A stretch of DNA of 64,000 nucleotides from an uncultured PS1 clade bacterium (GTDB lineage: Bacteria > Pseudomonadota > Alphaproteobacteria > MED-G09). Shown here in pieces: positions 10,120 to 19,806 of the stretch. Every line of letters begins with the position of its first letter. The stretch's first letter is position 1. Where the stretch lies: contig CACBCD010000004.1 in the NCBI GenBank assembly GCA_902537725.1, forward strand, positions 1 to 64,000. Reading direction: 5' to 3'. The notes below the pieces were generated by a model that saw only the letters and a list, made by a program, of their open reading frames with translations, was not told where the DNA came from and did not search any database. The position numbers and the translations under genes were made by a program.

Positions 10120-11382
10120 GTGAGCAAGGTTTTCGCTCTTATTGATTGTAATAATTTTTATGTATCGTGCGAACGTGTTTTCAATCCTTCATTGATAGAT
10201 AAACCAGTTGTAGTTTTATCAAATAATGATGGATGCATAATCTCTCGTTCCAATGAAGCAAAATTACTTAATATTCCAATGGGTGCACCCTTGCATCTAT
10301 ATAGAAATATAATCGATGCAAACAGAGTGAAGGTTTATTCGTCGAACTATCCACTATACGGTGATATGTCGAATAGGGTAATGACCTCTTTGGTGACATT
10401 AAATTCTGAATTAGAGATTTATTCAATTGATGAGGCTTTTTTAAAAATCAATAAACAAGATAATAGCAATATTGAGGGTGATATTTCAAAAATAAGAAGG
10501 AATATATTGATGTGGACGGGAATACCAGTCTCTATCGGCTTAGGTCCTACTAAAACATTAGCTAAAATTGCTAACAGCATGGCTAAAAAAAGTGAAAATG
10601 GTATTTTCAATTTAGATACAGAAGATAAGCAAAATAAAATTTTAAGAAATATTAATGTGGAAGATATATGGGGGATTTCTAGACGATGGGGATCTAAGCT
10701 GAGAATGATAGGTATCGGTAATGCGTTAGATTTGAGAGATGCATCAGCTAATAAAATAAGACAATACCTTGGAGTTGTTGTACAACGTATTGTCTATGAG
10801 CTACGTGGTATATCATGTTTGGATCTTGATAAAGTTTTACCGAAAAAAAATGTCATGTGTTCACGATCATTTGGTAATCCTGTAAACAGTAAAGCCATTA
10901 TAAAAGATTTTATTACAGAGTATGCAATAAGAGCTACTGAGAAAGTGAGACAACAAAACAGTAGGGCGCAAGGAATTTATATTTTTTTACAAACAAATAG
11001 ATTTAGAAAGGAGAAGCAGTATAGCAGCGGCATTATGCTTGGTTTAGATTCTCCGTCTTGTGATACATCTATAATAATTAAATTAGCATTAAGAGCGATA
11101 GATCAAATCTATCAATCTGGTTATTCTTATCATAAGGCAGGGATTATGATGCTTGATTTAATCCCTTCTGAAATTCACCAACAAGACTTATTCCAAAATA
11201 CTAATTATTCATTATCTGATCAACGTATGGGGGTAATAGATTTTTTAAATAATAAATATGGTTCGGGAACTATTACGCATGGTAAAATCATACAAAAGGA
11301 TAAGAGTAGGTGGAAAAGCAAGAGCTTTTATTTGTCACCACGCTATACAACACAGTGGGACGAATTACCGCAGGTTAGTTAA
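10120..11382 (+). CDS. umuC: UmuC-like Y-family DNA polymerase (Pol V catalytic subunit)
   Basis: GTG start 2 nt after umuD; 'FALIDCNNFYVSCERVF', 'YSIDEAFL', C-terminal 'WKSKSFYLSPRYTTQWDELP'. Confidence 0.95.
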   Translation: MSKVFALIDCNNFYVSCERVFNPSLIDKPVVVLSNNDGCIISRSNEAKLLNIPMGAPLHLYRNIIDANRVKVYSSNYPLYGDMSNRVMTSLVTLNSELEIYSIDEAFLKINKQDNSNIEGDISKIRRNILMWTGIPVSIGLGPTKTLAKIANSMAKKSENGIFNLDTEDKQNKILRNINVEDIWGISRRWGSKLRMIGIGNALDLRDASANKIRQYLGVVVQRIVYELRGISCLDLDKVLPKKNVMCSRSFGNPVNSKAIIKDFITEYAIRATEKVRQQNSRAQGIYIFLQTNRFRKEKQYSSGIMLGLDSPSCDTSIIIKLALRAIDQIYQSGYSYHKAGIMMLDLIPSEIHQQDLFQNTNYSLSDQRMGVIDFLNNKYGSGTITHGKIIQKDKSRWKSKSFYLSPRYTTQWDELPQVS

Positions 11383-11496
11383 AAAGAATTCATTGATCAA
11401 AAAGTAATTGTGTAATATTTAAATTGTTCTTCGAAATAGGTATTTGATAATCAGCTTGTGCACCTTAGATTTCTTAAAGCACTAAAGAGAGAAAAA

Positions 11497-12789
11497 ATGG
11501 CAACATTAAATTTAACAGCAGATAACGATGTAATAGTTCCTAGCAATGATGATACCACTTACAGGGGTTTAGGTGGTAACGATACTTATATATTAGTATC
11601 ACAAAAAAATTCCGCCTCAGTATCAATCATTGATACAGAAGGAAGTAATGTGATTCAGTTACCCGAATGGTCCAAAATAAAATCAATAGTAGTTGCTAAA
11701 AGTGCTCTTAAAATAACTTGTGATAATATGACAGTTTTTACAATAAATGGAGCTGATAAATTTTCCTATGATATAGGAGGTAATTTTACCAATAATAGCT
11801 TAGGTAAGGTAAAAACATTCAGTGAATTTGTAGAAATTTTTGAATTAACTCCACCATCCTCAGGTACTGTAAGTACAAATACAAATAAGATTGTTTTTAA
11901 TGACTCTTTCAGAACTCTTTATGAGGTAACGGTAAAAGAAGAAGAAAGTGGTAATAAATATTATTTAAATGGTGAGCTTAGCCCTGATATATCTCTCTCT
12001 TCAGGAGAAAAGTATGTTTTTGATTTAAATGATGAAACAGCTGCTAATCACCCTCTATCAATTTCTGAGACAAAAAATGGAACTCATAATGGTGGAGTAT
12101 CTAAAACTGAAGGTATTAGGTATTTTGGTAATGGTTATGAAGGAACAGAAGAAAAATTTTCTTCACTTTTTTCGAATGAAAGCTCACCTGAGAATGCGTT
12201 CGTAGTTTTCGAACCTTCATCTTCTGATACGCTTCTTTATTATTATTGTTTATTTCATGGCGGCATGGCTAATGACTCAAAAATACTAATTGATGGCTTT
12301 GTTGAGCAAGTTCCCGAGGTAGTAACAACAACAATAACTGTACAAAATGCTGGAGCATCCGATTATATTTTTACTGCAGAGGGTCTGCAAGGTAATGATC
12401 CAACATTAACCTTAGTAAGAGGCAAAACATATGAATTTGATGTTAGCGCAGGAGGTCATCCTTTTTGGATAAAAACTATACAAGGTTCAGGTTCGTTCAA
12501 CCAATATAATGAAGGAATAACAAATAACGGTGCTTCGATTGGAAAATTAACGTTTACTGTTCCTAATGATGCACCATCAACACTTTATTATAACTGCCAA
12601 TATCATGGGAGTATGACAGGAAAAATTAATATTGTTGATAATAACGATAATGGGAATATTATACAATCAAGTGGAAGTAGTTCAAATAATACAGGCTCTA
12701 CTCCCAGTTATGGTGGTTATAGCTTAGATTTAGATCTACCTTATAGTTTTGATCAAGAAATTATACCACCAAGCGGTTATGATATTTAA
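11497..12789 (+). CDS. Modular protein: novel N-terminal domain + two cupredoxin-like domains
   Basis: ATG at 11497 (track starts at GTG 11458) preceded by 'aaagagaga'; N-terminal 'DNDVIVPSNDDTTYRGLGGNDTYIL'; two blocks with His...Cys-His-Met type-1 copper ligands ('NHPLSIS...YYYCLFHGGMAN' and 'GGHPFWIK...YYNCQYHGSMTG'). Confidence 0.85.
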   Translation: MATLNLTADNDVIVPSNDDTTYRGLGGNDTYILVSQKNSASVSIIDTEGSNVIQLPEWSKIKSIVVAKSALKITCDNMTVFTINGADKFSYDIGGNFTNNSLGKVKTFSEFVEIFELTPPSSGTVSTNTNKIVFNDSFRTLYEVTVKEEESGNKYYLNGELSPDISLSSGEKYVFDLNDETAANHPLSISETKNGTHNGGVSKTEGIRYFGNGYEGTEEKFSSLFSNESSPENAFVVFEPSSSDTLLYYYCLFHGGMANDSKILIDGFVEQVPEVVTTTITVQNAGASDYIFTAEGLQGNDPTLTLVRGKTYEFDVSAGGHPFWIKTIQGSGSFNQYNEGITNNGASIGKLTFTVPNDAPSTLYYNCQYHGSMTGKINIVDNNDNGNIIQSSGSSSNNTGSTPSYGGYSLDLDLPYSFDQEIIPPSGYDI

Positions 12790-12798
12790 TTGGTGAAA

Positions 12799-13194
12799 AT
12801 GGCTGAATACTTTACAGTAGCACTACTATCTATAATGATTTTTTATTCATTTGGAATTGCTTTTAATGTTCATAAAACATTAGATAAAGAAAATGCAGGT
12901 AAGCTCTTAAGAAAGCTTTTTCCTCTTTATTTTCTTTGGGGAATTATAATTTCAATACTTATTGAGATTATATTTTTATACCTAGGAACTTCCCTCAAGG
13001 CATTACTTATGGCGGTTGTAGCAATTGGTTTTCTTTATTCAAGACAAGTTTTAGTACCTCTATTGAATAAAAATAGGGATTTAGCTAATGAAGGCGATCA
13101 GGAAGCCAAAAAAGCATTTGGCTCCCTTCATTTAAGAAGTGTTTCAATTAATATAATGCAAATGGTTTTATTGATTGTTGTATTAACCCTTTAA
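12799..13194 (+). CDS. Small integral membrane protein, possibly DUF4149/TMEM205-like
   Basis: ~4 hydrophobic segments; 'EAKKAFGSLHLRSVSINIMQMVLL' C-terminal motif; ATG 12799. Confidence 0.7.
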   Translation: MAEYFTVALLSIMIFYSFGIAFNVHKTLDKENAGKLLRKLFPLYFLWGIIISILIEIIFLYLGTSLKALLMAVVAIGFLYSRQVLVPLLNKNRDLANEGDQEAKKAFGSLHLRSVSINIMQMVLLIVVLTL

Positions 13195-14072
13195 ACAGAT
13201 CTTTTTGCTTTATCAGCGTCATTTGATGATTTTATCATGCTTCTAATACCATCCCAATCTTCATCCGTAAGTTTATCCAGACTTTGATAGAAATTTCCTG
13301 CTGACCCAAGATGACTAGCTCCATCAATAGCAATAGTTTGACCTGTTAAGTAGTCACAACCATCAGCCATTAAGAAGGTAGCAAGATTACGAAGTTCTTG
13401 CATTTCACCATTTCTTCTCATTGGTATCTTTGCATCATTTTCATTTGAGTCGGTATCTTGTCCTGGACTAAGTCTTTCCCAAGCACCTTTAGTTGGGAAA
13501 GGACCAGGAGCAATAGCATTTAATCTAATTCCATAATGACCCCACTCGGCAGCAAGAGATTTTGTCATTATATTAACACCTGCTTTTGACATAGCGGACG
13601 GAACTGTGAATGGTCCTCCATTCCATATCCAAGTAGTTAAAATGGATATTACTGATCCTTTTACGCCTTCATCTATCCATCTTGTTCCACAAGCATGAGT
13701 TAAATAAAATGACCCTCTAAAGACAATATTAGATATAGCCTCAAATCCTCTTGGCGTAATATCTTTTGTCGGGGAAATAAAATTACCAGCAGCATTATTT
13801 ACTAAACCAGTAAGAGCTCCCCCATCTTTCCATATTGTATCAATCATATCATTAACTGCTTCTGAAACCCTAATGTCACAGGCGTAAGCTTTTATTTGAC
13901 CACCAGAGTCGGTAATTTCCTTTACAGTTTCGTCTAAAACAGATTGTCTTCTTCCACAGATATAAACACTTGCACCTAATGAAGCATATTCTGCTGCCAT
14001 TTCTTTTCCTAATCCAGTGCCTCCACCAGTAACCAAAATTCTTTTTCCTTTAAGGACATCTTTTTGAAACAT
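13191..14072 (-). CDS. SDR family oxidoreductase
   Basis: 'VTGGGTGLGKEMA', 'NNAAGNF', C-terminal 'LMADGCDYLTGQTIAIDGA'. Confidence 0.92.
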   Translation of the reverse strand: MFQKDVLKGKRILVTGGGTGLGKEMAAEYASLGASVYICGRRQSVLDETVKEITDSGGQIKAYACDIRVSEAVNDMIDTIWKDGGALTGLVNNAAGNFISPTKDITPRGFEAISNIVFRGSFYLTHACGTRWIDEGVKGSVISILTTWIWNGGPFTVPSAMSKAGVNIMTKSLAAEWGHYGIRLNAIAPGPFPTKGAWERLSPGQDTDSNENDAKIPMRRNGEMQELRNLATFLMADGCDYLTGQTIAIDGASHLGSAGNFYQSLDKLTDEDWDGIRSMIKSSNDADKAKRSV

Positions 14073-14081
14073 TTTATTCCC

Positions 14082-14843
14082 CTATGTAAGTTTATAACGA
14101 CTAAATATTAATGAAACTACCCAGCCTAAAAGTCCAGATAAAATAATAGCAATAATACCATAAAGTAATGCAAAATTATTTGCAAAAAGCCATATTAATC
14201 TTGCAAATCCAGCTTGTTTTAAATCAATGGTACTCTCTGCATAAGATATTGCTTCACCATTTTGAAAAAGAAAGTATCTAACAAAGTATTTACCTTGAAG
14301 TGAGTTCGGTGGTAATGAAAATTCTGTTTTAAATAAACCTACTTTTCCTGGGCCAGATCTTAGAATGATATTACCCTGTTTTTCAAAAAATTGACCATTT
14401 TTAAACATTTCAGATCTAAGTCTTTGATCAAATTCTGATTGTTTAATTGTGCTATATTTTATGTCCGCTTTACCTAATGGTAAATGCTCAATACCGAGTC
14501 CTAATTTATTAAGACCTTCTTGGTTAGTAATTTCATCCAGTGGTTTTGAGCTTAATAAATTATAATAACTAGGGACATTTTTGTAATATGATTTACCTCT
14601 ACCTAACCAAAAGCCAAAATATCTATTTTTTTCTTGCATAGTTTGATTTTTAGGTGGTCCAACTACTTCTATAATTATATCTCTTTTTCCTGTAGGTGTT
14701 GCTCCAAATAAAACTATTTTTGTTCCTGAAATACCAGGTTGAATTTCAATATCCCTTTCGTTTGTGTCAATAACTAAATCAAGAGGTGCCTGAGCTGTCA
14801 CAGTTAAAAATATAAAAAATATTTTTAAATAATTTTTTATCAA
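14082..14843 (-). CDS. TIGR02186-like membrane-anchored protein
   Basis: N-terminal signal, C-terminal TM helix; 'LVLFGATPTGKRDIIIEVVGP'-like core; 4-nt overlap with TauE/SafE gene. Confidence 0.7.
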   Translation of the reverse strand: MIKNYLKIFFIFLTVTAQAPLDLVIDTNERDIEIQPGISGTKIVLFGATPTGKRDIIIEVVGPPKNQTMQEKNRYFGFWLGRGKSYYKNVPSYYNLLSSKPLDEITNQEGLNKLGLGIEHLPLGKADIKYSTIKQSEFDQRLRSEMFKNGQFFEKQGNIILRSGPGKVGLFKTEFSLPPNSLQGKYFVRYFLFQNGEAISYAESTIDLKQAGFARLIWLFANNFALLYGIIAIILSGLLGWVVSLIFSRYKLT

Positions 14844-15757
14844 TGTGATCCTCCTCCTCTTATTAAAGTAATGGTTTCTTCCGGCCTAATTAAAAGATCT
14901 GATGCCATAACAATTCCAACGCTTAAAACAAGAACGCCAAGCGCAACTCTTAAATAAGGTCCTTCTAGCTTACTGCTTAATTTTACACCAATTTGCGCAC
15001 CTATTGCCCCACCTAATAATAAAATTAGAGCTAAAATCACATCAACCGTCTGGTTATGAAATGCATGTAAAAGTGTGACAATTGCGGTTACGAAAATTAT
15101 TTGATAAAGGGATGTGCCTATAACAACTGAGGTTGGCATTCTAATTATATAGATCATTGCTGGTATCATTATAAATCCACCGCCAACACCCATAATAGAG
15201 GCTAAGATACCAACAACAAAGCCAACCAACAAAGGCGGAATGATTGAAATATAGAGCCCTGATTTTTTGAAGCGCATTCTAAATGGCAAACCCATTATCC
15301 AACTGTGATGATAGGTTTTTTTTCTTTTTTTCTTTTTTAAATAACCTAGACTATCTAAACTTTCATAAAGCATAAAGCTTCCAACACCAGTAAGAAAAAA
15401 GAAATATGTAAGAGTAATAAGTAGATCTACTAATCCAATTTTTATTAGGGAATTAAAGATACCTATACCTATAAAAGATCCAATTATTCCTCCAATTAGC
15501 AATAAGTTTCCTAATTTTATATCTACAGCTTTTCTCTTAAGATGACCTATTGTTCCTGATAAAGAAGAACCAACAATGTGATTTGCTTCTGATGCAACTG
15601 CAACCGCTGGTGGAATGCCTAAAAGTACAAGCAAAGGTGTCATTAGGAAACCTCCGCCTACTCCAAACATACCCGAAAGTATACCAACTGACATTCCTAA
15701 TATAAGAAATATAGATGGATTAATGCTTATCTCTGCAATTGGTAGATATAGTTCCAT
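14840..15757 (-). CDS. TauE/SafE family sulfite exporter-like permease
   Basis: Duplicated 'GMFGVGGGFLMTPLLVLLGIPPAVAVA' / 'ASIMGVGGGFIMIPAMIYIIRMPTSVVIGTSL' motifs. Confidence 0.92.
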   Translation of the reverse strand: MELYLPIAEISINPSIFLILGMSVGILSGMFGVGGGFLMTPLLVLLGIPPAVAVASEANHIVGSSLSGTIGHLKRKAVDIKLGNLLLIGGIIGSFIGIGIFNSLIKIGLVDLLITLTYFFFLTGVGSFMLYESLDSLGYLKKKKRKKTYHHSWIMGLPFRMRFKKSGLYISIIPPLLVGFVVGILASIMGVGGGFIMIPAMIYIIRMPTSVVIGTSLYQIIFVTAIVTLLHAFHNQTVDVILALILLLGGAIGAQIGVKLSSKLEGPYLRVALGVLVLSVGIVMASDLLIRPEETITLIRGGGSH

Positions 15758-15886
15758 TTTAAATAGTATTACCGTAATTAAATTTAAAAATATAACTACC
15801 TTTTAAAATTAATTATTATCAATTGAGACAGTAATATTTTATTGATATATATATTGCTTATCAAACATATAGAGGTAAAGAAAAAA

Positions 15887-17122
15887 ATGACAGAAGCTTG
15901 GATAATTGATGCGTGTAGAACGCCTAGAGGAATAGGTAAAGCAGGAAAAGGGGCATTAAGTGGAATGCATCCTCAACATTTAGGAGCTGCGGTTTTAAAA
16001 GCAATTGCAGAACGAAATAAAATTAATACTGCTGAAGTAGATGATATAGTGTGGGGTACTAGCTCTCAAAGAGGAACTCAAGGAGGAGACCTAGGAAGAA
16101 TGGCTGCTCTTGATGCAGGTTATGATGTCAAATCAAGCGCCGTTACACTTGATAGATTCTGTGGATCAGGAATAACAAGTGTTAATATAGCTGCTTCCAG
16201 CGTGATGTCGGGAATGGAAGATATGGTTCTAGCTGGCGGAACAGAAATGATGTCAACCTATGGACAAGATGGAAATACTCCATCTCCATTTATGGATAGC
16301 GGTAATAAAAGATTAAGAAGTGAACACCCGCAGCCACATCAAGGTGTATGCGCTGACGCTATTGCTACTTTAGAGGGTATTGATAGAGAGGCTGTTGATG
16401 CTCTAGCATTGGTGAGTCAACAGAATGCTAATAAAGCAATAAAAGGCGGATATTTTGATAAATCACTTATCCCAGTTTATAACGCTAATGGTGAATTAGT
16501 TCTTGATAAAGAAGAATTTCCTAGACCAGAAACAACCTTAGAAGGCTTGTCTCAACTTAAAGCTTCTTTTGAGTCACTTGCTGACTATCCTCTTGATGAA
16601 GAAGGAACAACTTTTAGAAAATTAGTATTACAAAAATATCCAGATCTTGAAATTAATCATGTTCATCATGCTGGTAATAGCTCTGGTGTAGTTGATGGAG
16701 CGGCCGCTTTATTATTAGCATCTCCTGATTACGCTAAGGCTAATGGGATGAAGCCAAGGGCGAAAATAAAGGCAATGGCTAATATGGGTGACTCTCCAAC
16801 TTTAATGTTGAATGCTCCTGTGCCAGCTGCAAGAAAAGTTTTGGAGAAAGCTAACTTATCTATCAATGATATTGATCTTTTCGAAGTAAATGAGGCTTTC
16901 TCAGTTGTCACGGAAAAATTTATTCGTGACCTTAATATTGATCGGGAAAAAATTAACGTAAATGGTGGAGCTATGGCTTTAGGTCATCCAATAGGTGCTA
17001 CTGGGTCAATTCTTGTAGGTACAGTTTTAGATGAATTAGAAAGAAGGGATCTTCAGTTTGGTTTAGTAACAATGTGTGCTGCTGGGGGAATGGCGCCCGC
17101 TGTAATAATTGAGAGAATTTAG
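15887..17122 (+). CDS. Acetyl-CoA C-acetyltransferase (thiolase)
   Basis: ATG 15887; 'LDRFCGSGITSVNIAA' active Cys, 'NVNGGAMALGHPIGATGSI', 'MCAAGGMAPAVIIERI'. Confidence 0.95.
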   Translation: MTEAWIIDACRTPRGIGKAGKGALSGMHPQHLGAAVLKAIAERNKINTAEVDDIVWGTSSQRGTQGGDLGRMAALDAGYDVKSSAVTLDRFCGSGITSVNIAASSVMSGMEDMVLAGGTEMMSTYGQDGNTPSPFMDSGNKRLRSEHPQPHQGVCADAIATLEGIDREAVDALALVSQQNANKAIKGGYFDKSLIPVYNANGELVLDKEEFPRPETTLEGLSQLKASFESLADYPLDEEGTTFRKLVLQKYPDLEINHVHHAGNSSGVVDGAAALLLASPDYAKANGMKPRAKIKAMANMGDSPTLMLNAPVPAARKVLEKANLSINDIDLFEVNEAFSVVTEKFIRDLNIDREKINVNGGAMALGHPIGATGSILVGTVLDELERRDLQFGLVTMCAAGGMAPAVIIERI

Positions 17123-17126
17123 TTCC

Positions 17127-17150
17127 TACCGGCTCATTTTTGAGCCGGTA
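17127..17150 (+). terminator. Hairpin downstream of thiolase
   Basis: TACCGGCTCA-tttt-TGAGCCGGTA, 10-bp perfect stem 4 nt after the stop; weak T tract. Confidence 0.65.
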
Positions 17151-17167
17151 AGAATTTTAGTTAAATA

Positions 17168-17212
17168 AATAGAACTTGTTTAATCTGGGGAGGAATATAA
17201 ACAAGTTCTATT
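17168..17212. other. 15-bp perfect-stem inverted repeat with 15-nt loop
   Basis: AATAGAACTTGTTTA-atctggggaggaata-TAAACAAGTTCTATT. Confidence 0.8.
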
Positions 17213-17221
17213 ATTTACCAC

Positions 17222-17293
17222 TTAGACAAATGCTGGTGCAACAATGAAGATGGTAATTGCTATGAGAATAATGTGGGGCAACATTTTTAACAT
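17222..17293 (-). CDS. 23-aa hydrophobic small protein MLKMLPHIILIAITIFIVAPAFV (absent from ORF track)
   Basis: ATG preceded by 'ttaagaAGGAaaaatt' Shine-Dalgarno; single predicted TM span; the 15-bp stem-loop lies directly downstream. Confidence 0.55.
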   Translation of the reverse strand: MLKMLPHIILIAITIFIVAPAFV

Positions 17294-17441
17294 AATTTTT
17301 CCTTCTTAATAATTAATAACAATTTCTATAAACAAAATTCATGCCAATTTTTTTATTTAAAGTTTTTTTTATAAAAAAAAATAAAGATAGACTTTAATAT
17401 TTATTTCTGTGACAAATTTTTATCAATTAAAGGCGGGAAGT

Positions 17442-18599
17442 ATGTCAGAATTATCTCAATCACAAAATATAATAACACCTAAAAATCAAATAGCATTAAT
17501 AGGCATTCTTTTATGTGCATTTTCAGCACCTTTAATAATGCCTTTAAATATCATAGCTATAGCTCAAAGGTTTGTTAATGCAACTAATGGTCAAATAGGA
17601 ACAATTGCAACTTTTGAAGCTCTAAGTATTTCAGTTGCTTCAATTATTTTATCAAGAATAGTAAATAGGCTTGATAGAAAAAAGATTTTTATTGCATCTG
17701 CAATTTTTGTTATTATAGGAAATATTTTAACTATTTTGGCTACTTCTTTAAATTTTGTAATTTTAGCTAGAATTGTTTCCGGTTTAGGTTCTGGCGCAAT
17801 TGTAGCAACAGTTGTTGCAACAATTGCAAGAGGCTCTAATGCACAGATGACTTTTGCTTTTTTGAATTCAGGTGTTGGAGTTATGGGAGTTTTACTTCCT
17901 TTCTGTCTTCCAATAATTATTTCATCAAGTGGAATGAACGGAGCTTACTCATTTCATTTATTTATTTCCTTATTTGTTTTTCTTTTTATTTCTTTCTTAT
18001 CTCTTTCCAATGCCTCAGAAGCAGAACAAAATATAACAAATTCTTATAAAGGTTACGCAGGTTGGGCATCTATGATTGGAACTTCTCTAATTTTTTTAGG
18101 ACATGCTGGTATTTTTGCCTTTTCTGCTAGGATAGGAGCTTCTTTAGATATTTCTGTTGTACAGGTGGGGTATGTCTTTATGGCCGGAGGAGTTTTAACT
18201 ATTTTTGGCCCCTTGCTTGCTGGTTTCATTGGTCAAAGATTTGGTAGTTTTTTACCCTGTCTTTTTTTAATAATTATTCTTTTAGTTAGTGGTGTAATTT
18301 TAGCTAATGTAAAATCAGTCCTAATATTTTTTATTGTAGTCCCTCTTTGTGGAATGATACCGATGATACTAACACCTTTTTTTCTGGGGGGAATTGCAAA
18401 GTTAGATCCAAGTGGAAGTTTAGCTGCAGCTCATCCTGCTTTTTCGACAATGGGTGGTGCCGCGGGACCGGTTGTTATGGGTTACGCTATTGATATGGCT
18501 GGCTTCCCTTCAATTGGTTGGGTTTTAATTGTTATGGTAATAGTTGGTACACCTCTTATATCACTGGGTCTAATAGAGGCTGACAGAATTAAAACTTAA
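17442..18599 (+). CDS. MFS transporter
   Basis: ~12 hydrophobic segments; ATG 17442 preceded by 'ggcggga'. Confidence 0.88.
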   Translation: MSELSQSQNIITPKNQIALIGILLCAFSAPLIMPLNIIAIAQRFVNATNGQIGTIATFEALSISVASIILSRIVNRLDRKKIFIASAIFVIIGNILTILATSLNFVILARIVSGLGSGAIVATVVATIARGSNAQMTFAFLNSGVGVMGVLLPFCLPIIISSSGMNGAYSFHLFISLFVFLFISFLSLSNASEAEQNITNSYKGYAGWASMIGTSLIFLGHAGIFAFSARIGASLDISVVQVGYVFMAGGVLTIFGPLLAGFIGQRFGSFLPCLFLIIILLVSGVILANVKSVLIFFIVVPLCGMIPMILTPFFLGGIAKLDPSGSLAAAHPAFSTMGGAAGPVVMGYAIDMAGFPSIGWVLIVMVIVGTPLISLGLIEADRIKT

Positions 18600-18664
18600 T
18601 AAATTTATTTGATTGAATTATTTTCGAAAATAATGTGGAATGAATTCATGAATTGGAGGTTTTC

Positions 18665-19258
18665 ATGTCACGTATTAAAAAACTAGAACTAGATGATTGG
18701 GATAAAGAGTTGAGAGAAATGACTGCGGCTGATAGCGGCACACCTCTTGAGCAAGGTGCAATGAGAATGTTTGCTCATACTCCAGAAATTTCAAAAGGAC
18801 TTACTGCTTTCGCTGGATCATTAAAACAGAATAGGTCACTCCCTGATAGACTAGTAGAATTGGTGAGACTAAGAGTAGCTTTTCATAATCAATGTAGGAG
18901 CTGTATGGCTATACGTTATAAAGATGGTCAAGAAGATGGCATAACGGAGGATTTAGTTTGCTCACTTGAGAAACCAATGGAAGCAGAAAATTTATCCGAT
19001 GCTGAAAAAGCGGCAATTCATTACGGTGAATTATTTGCTACAGATCATTTAGCAATTAACGACGAGGTTTATGATAATTTAAGAAAATATTTCAGTGAGT
19101 CTGAAATTGTAGAATTGTCTATGACAGTGGCCTTTTTTGTAGGCTTTGGAAGACTTGCAGCCAGTTATCATATGGTTGAAGAATTACCCGAATCTTTTCA
19201 AGCCAATGAAGAGGAAACGCTAACCCCATGGGGAAATGAATCTATAATTGTTAGATAG
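18665..19258 (+). CDS. Carboxymuconolactone decarboxylase / AhpD-like family protein
   Basis: 'LRVAFHNQCRSCMAIRYKDG' CxxC AhpD-like motif; ATG 18665 with 'ggaggt' RBS. Confidence 0.88.
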   Translation: MSRIKKLELDDWDKELREMTAADSGTPLEQGAMRMFAHTPEISKGLTAFAGSLKQNRSLPDRLVELVRLRVAFHNQCRSCMAIRYKDGQEDGITEDLVCSLEKPMEAENLSDAEKAAIHYGELFATDHLAINDEVYDNLRKYFSESEIVELSMTVAFFVGFGRLAASYHMVEELPESFQANEEETLTPWGNESIIVR

Positions 19259-19293
19259 TAATATTTCAAATTAAGAATTGATGGGAGCATAGT

Positions 19294-19803
19294 ATGGTTA
19301 GAATAAAAAATATTGAAGATCTTTTAGCTGAACAAGCAGTTAGAAAAGCTGCAACTTGTTATTCAAGAGGAGTTGATAGATCAGATTTAGATCTCTTAAA
19401 ATCTGCTTTTCACGATGATGCTGAAGTAAAGTACGGAAGTTATGATGGGCATTATGCTGAGTTTTGTAAAATTGTTATCGATGGTCAAGCTGACATGGAT
19501 TATACAACTCATACGGTAGTAAATGAGTATTATGATATAGATGCCTCAGGTAAAAAAGGCACCGGTGAAATATATGTTCTTGCTTTTATGGCAACAGGTG
19601 GTTCTGAATACTTAGTTGCTGGAAGATATATTGACAATTATGAATGTCGTGATGGAGATTGGAGAATATCCTCAAGACAATATATCTTTGACTGGAGCAG
19701 AACAGGTAATGATGCCAATAATGATCCAAATGGATTATTTGCAGCCTTAACCTACAGAGGTAAACACACTATGGACGACATTTCATATGAAACTTTAGAT
19801 TAG
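19294..19803 (+). CDS. SnoaL/NTF2-like nuclear transport factor 2 family protein
   Basis: 'RKAATCYSRGVDRSDLDLLKSAFHDDAEVKYG...THTVVNEYYDID' typical of SnoaL-like domain. Confidence 0.82.
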   Translation: MVRIKNIEDLLAEQAVRKAATCYSRGVDRSDLDLLKSAFHDDAEVKYGSYDGHYAEFCKIVIDGQADMDYTTHTVVNEYYDIDASGKKGTGEIYVLAFMATGGSEYLVAGRYIDNYECRDGDWRISSRQYIFDWSRTGNDANNDPNGLFAALTYRGKHTMDDISYETLD

Positions 19804-19806
19804 TAT

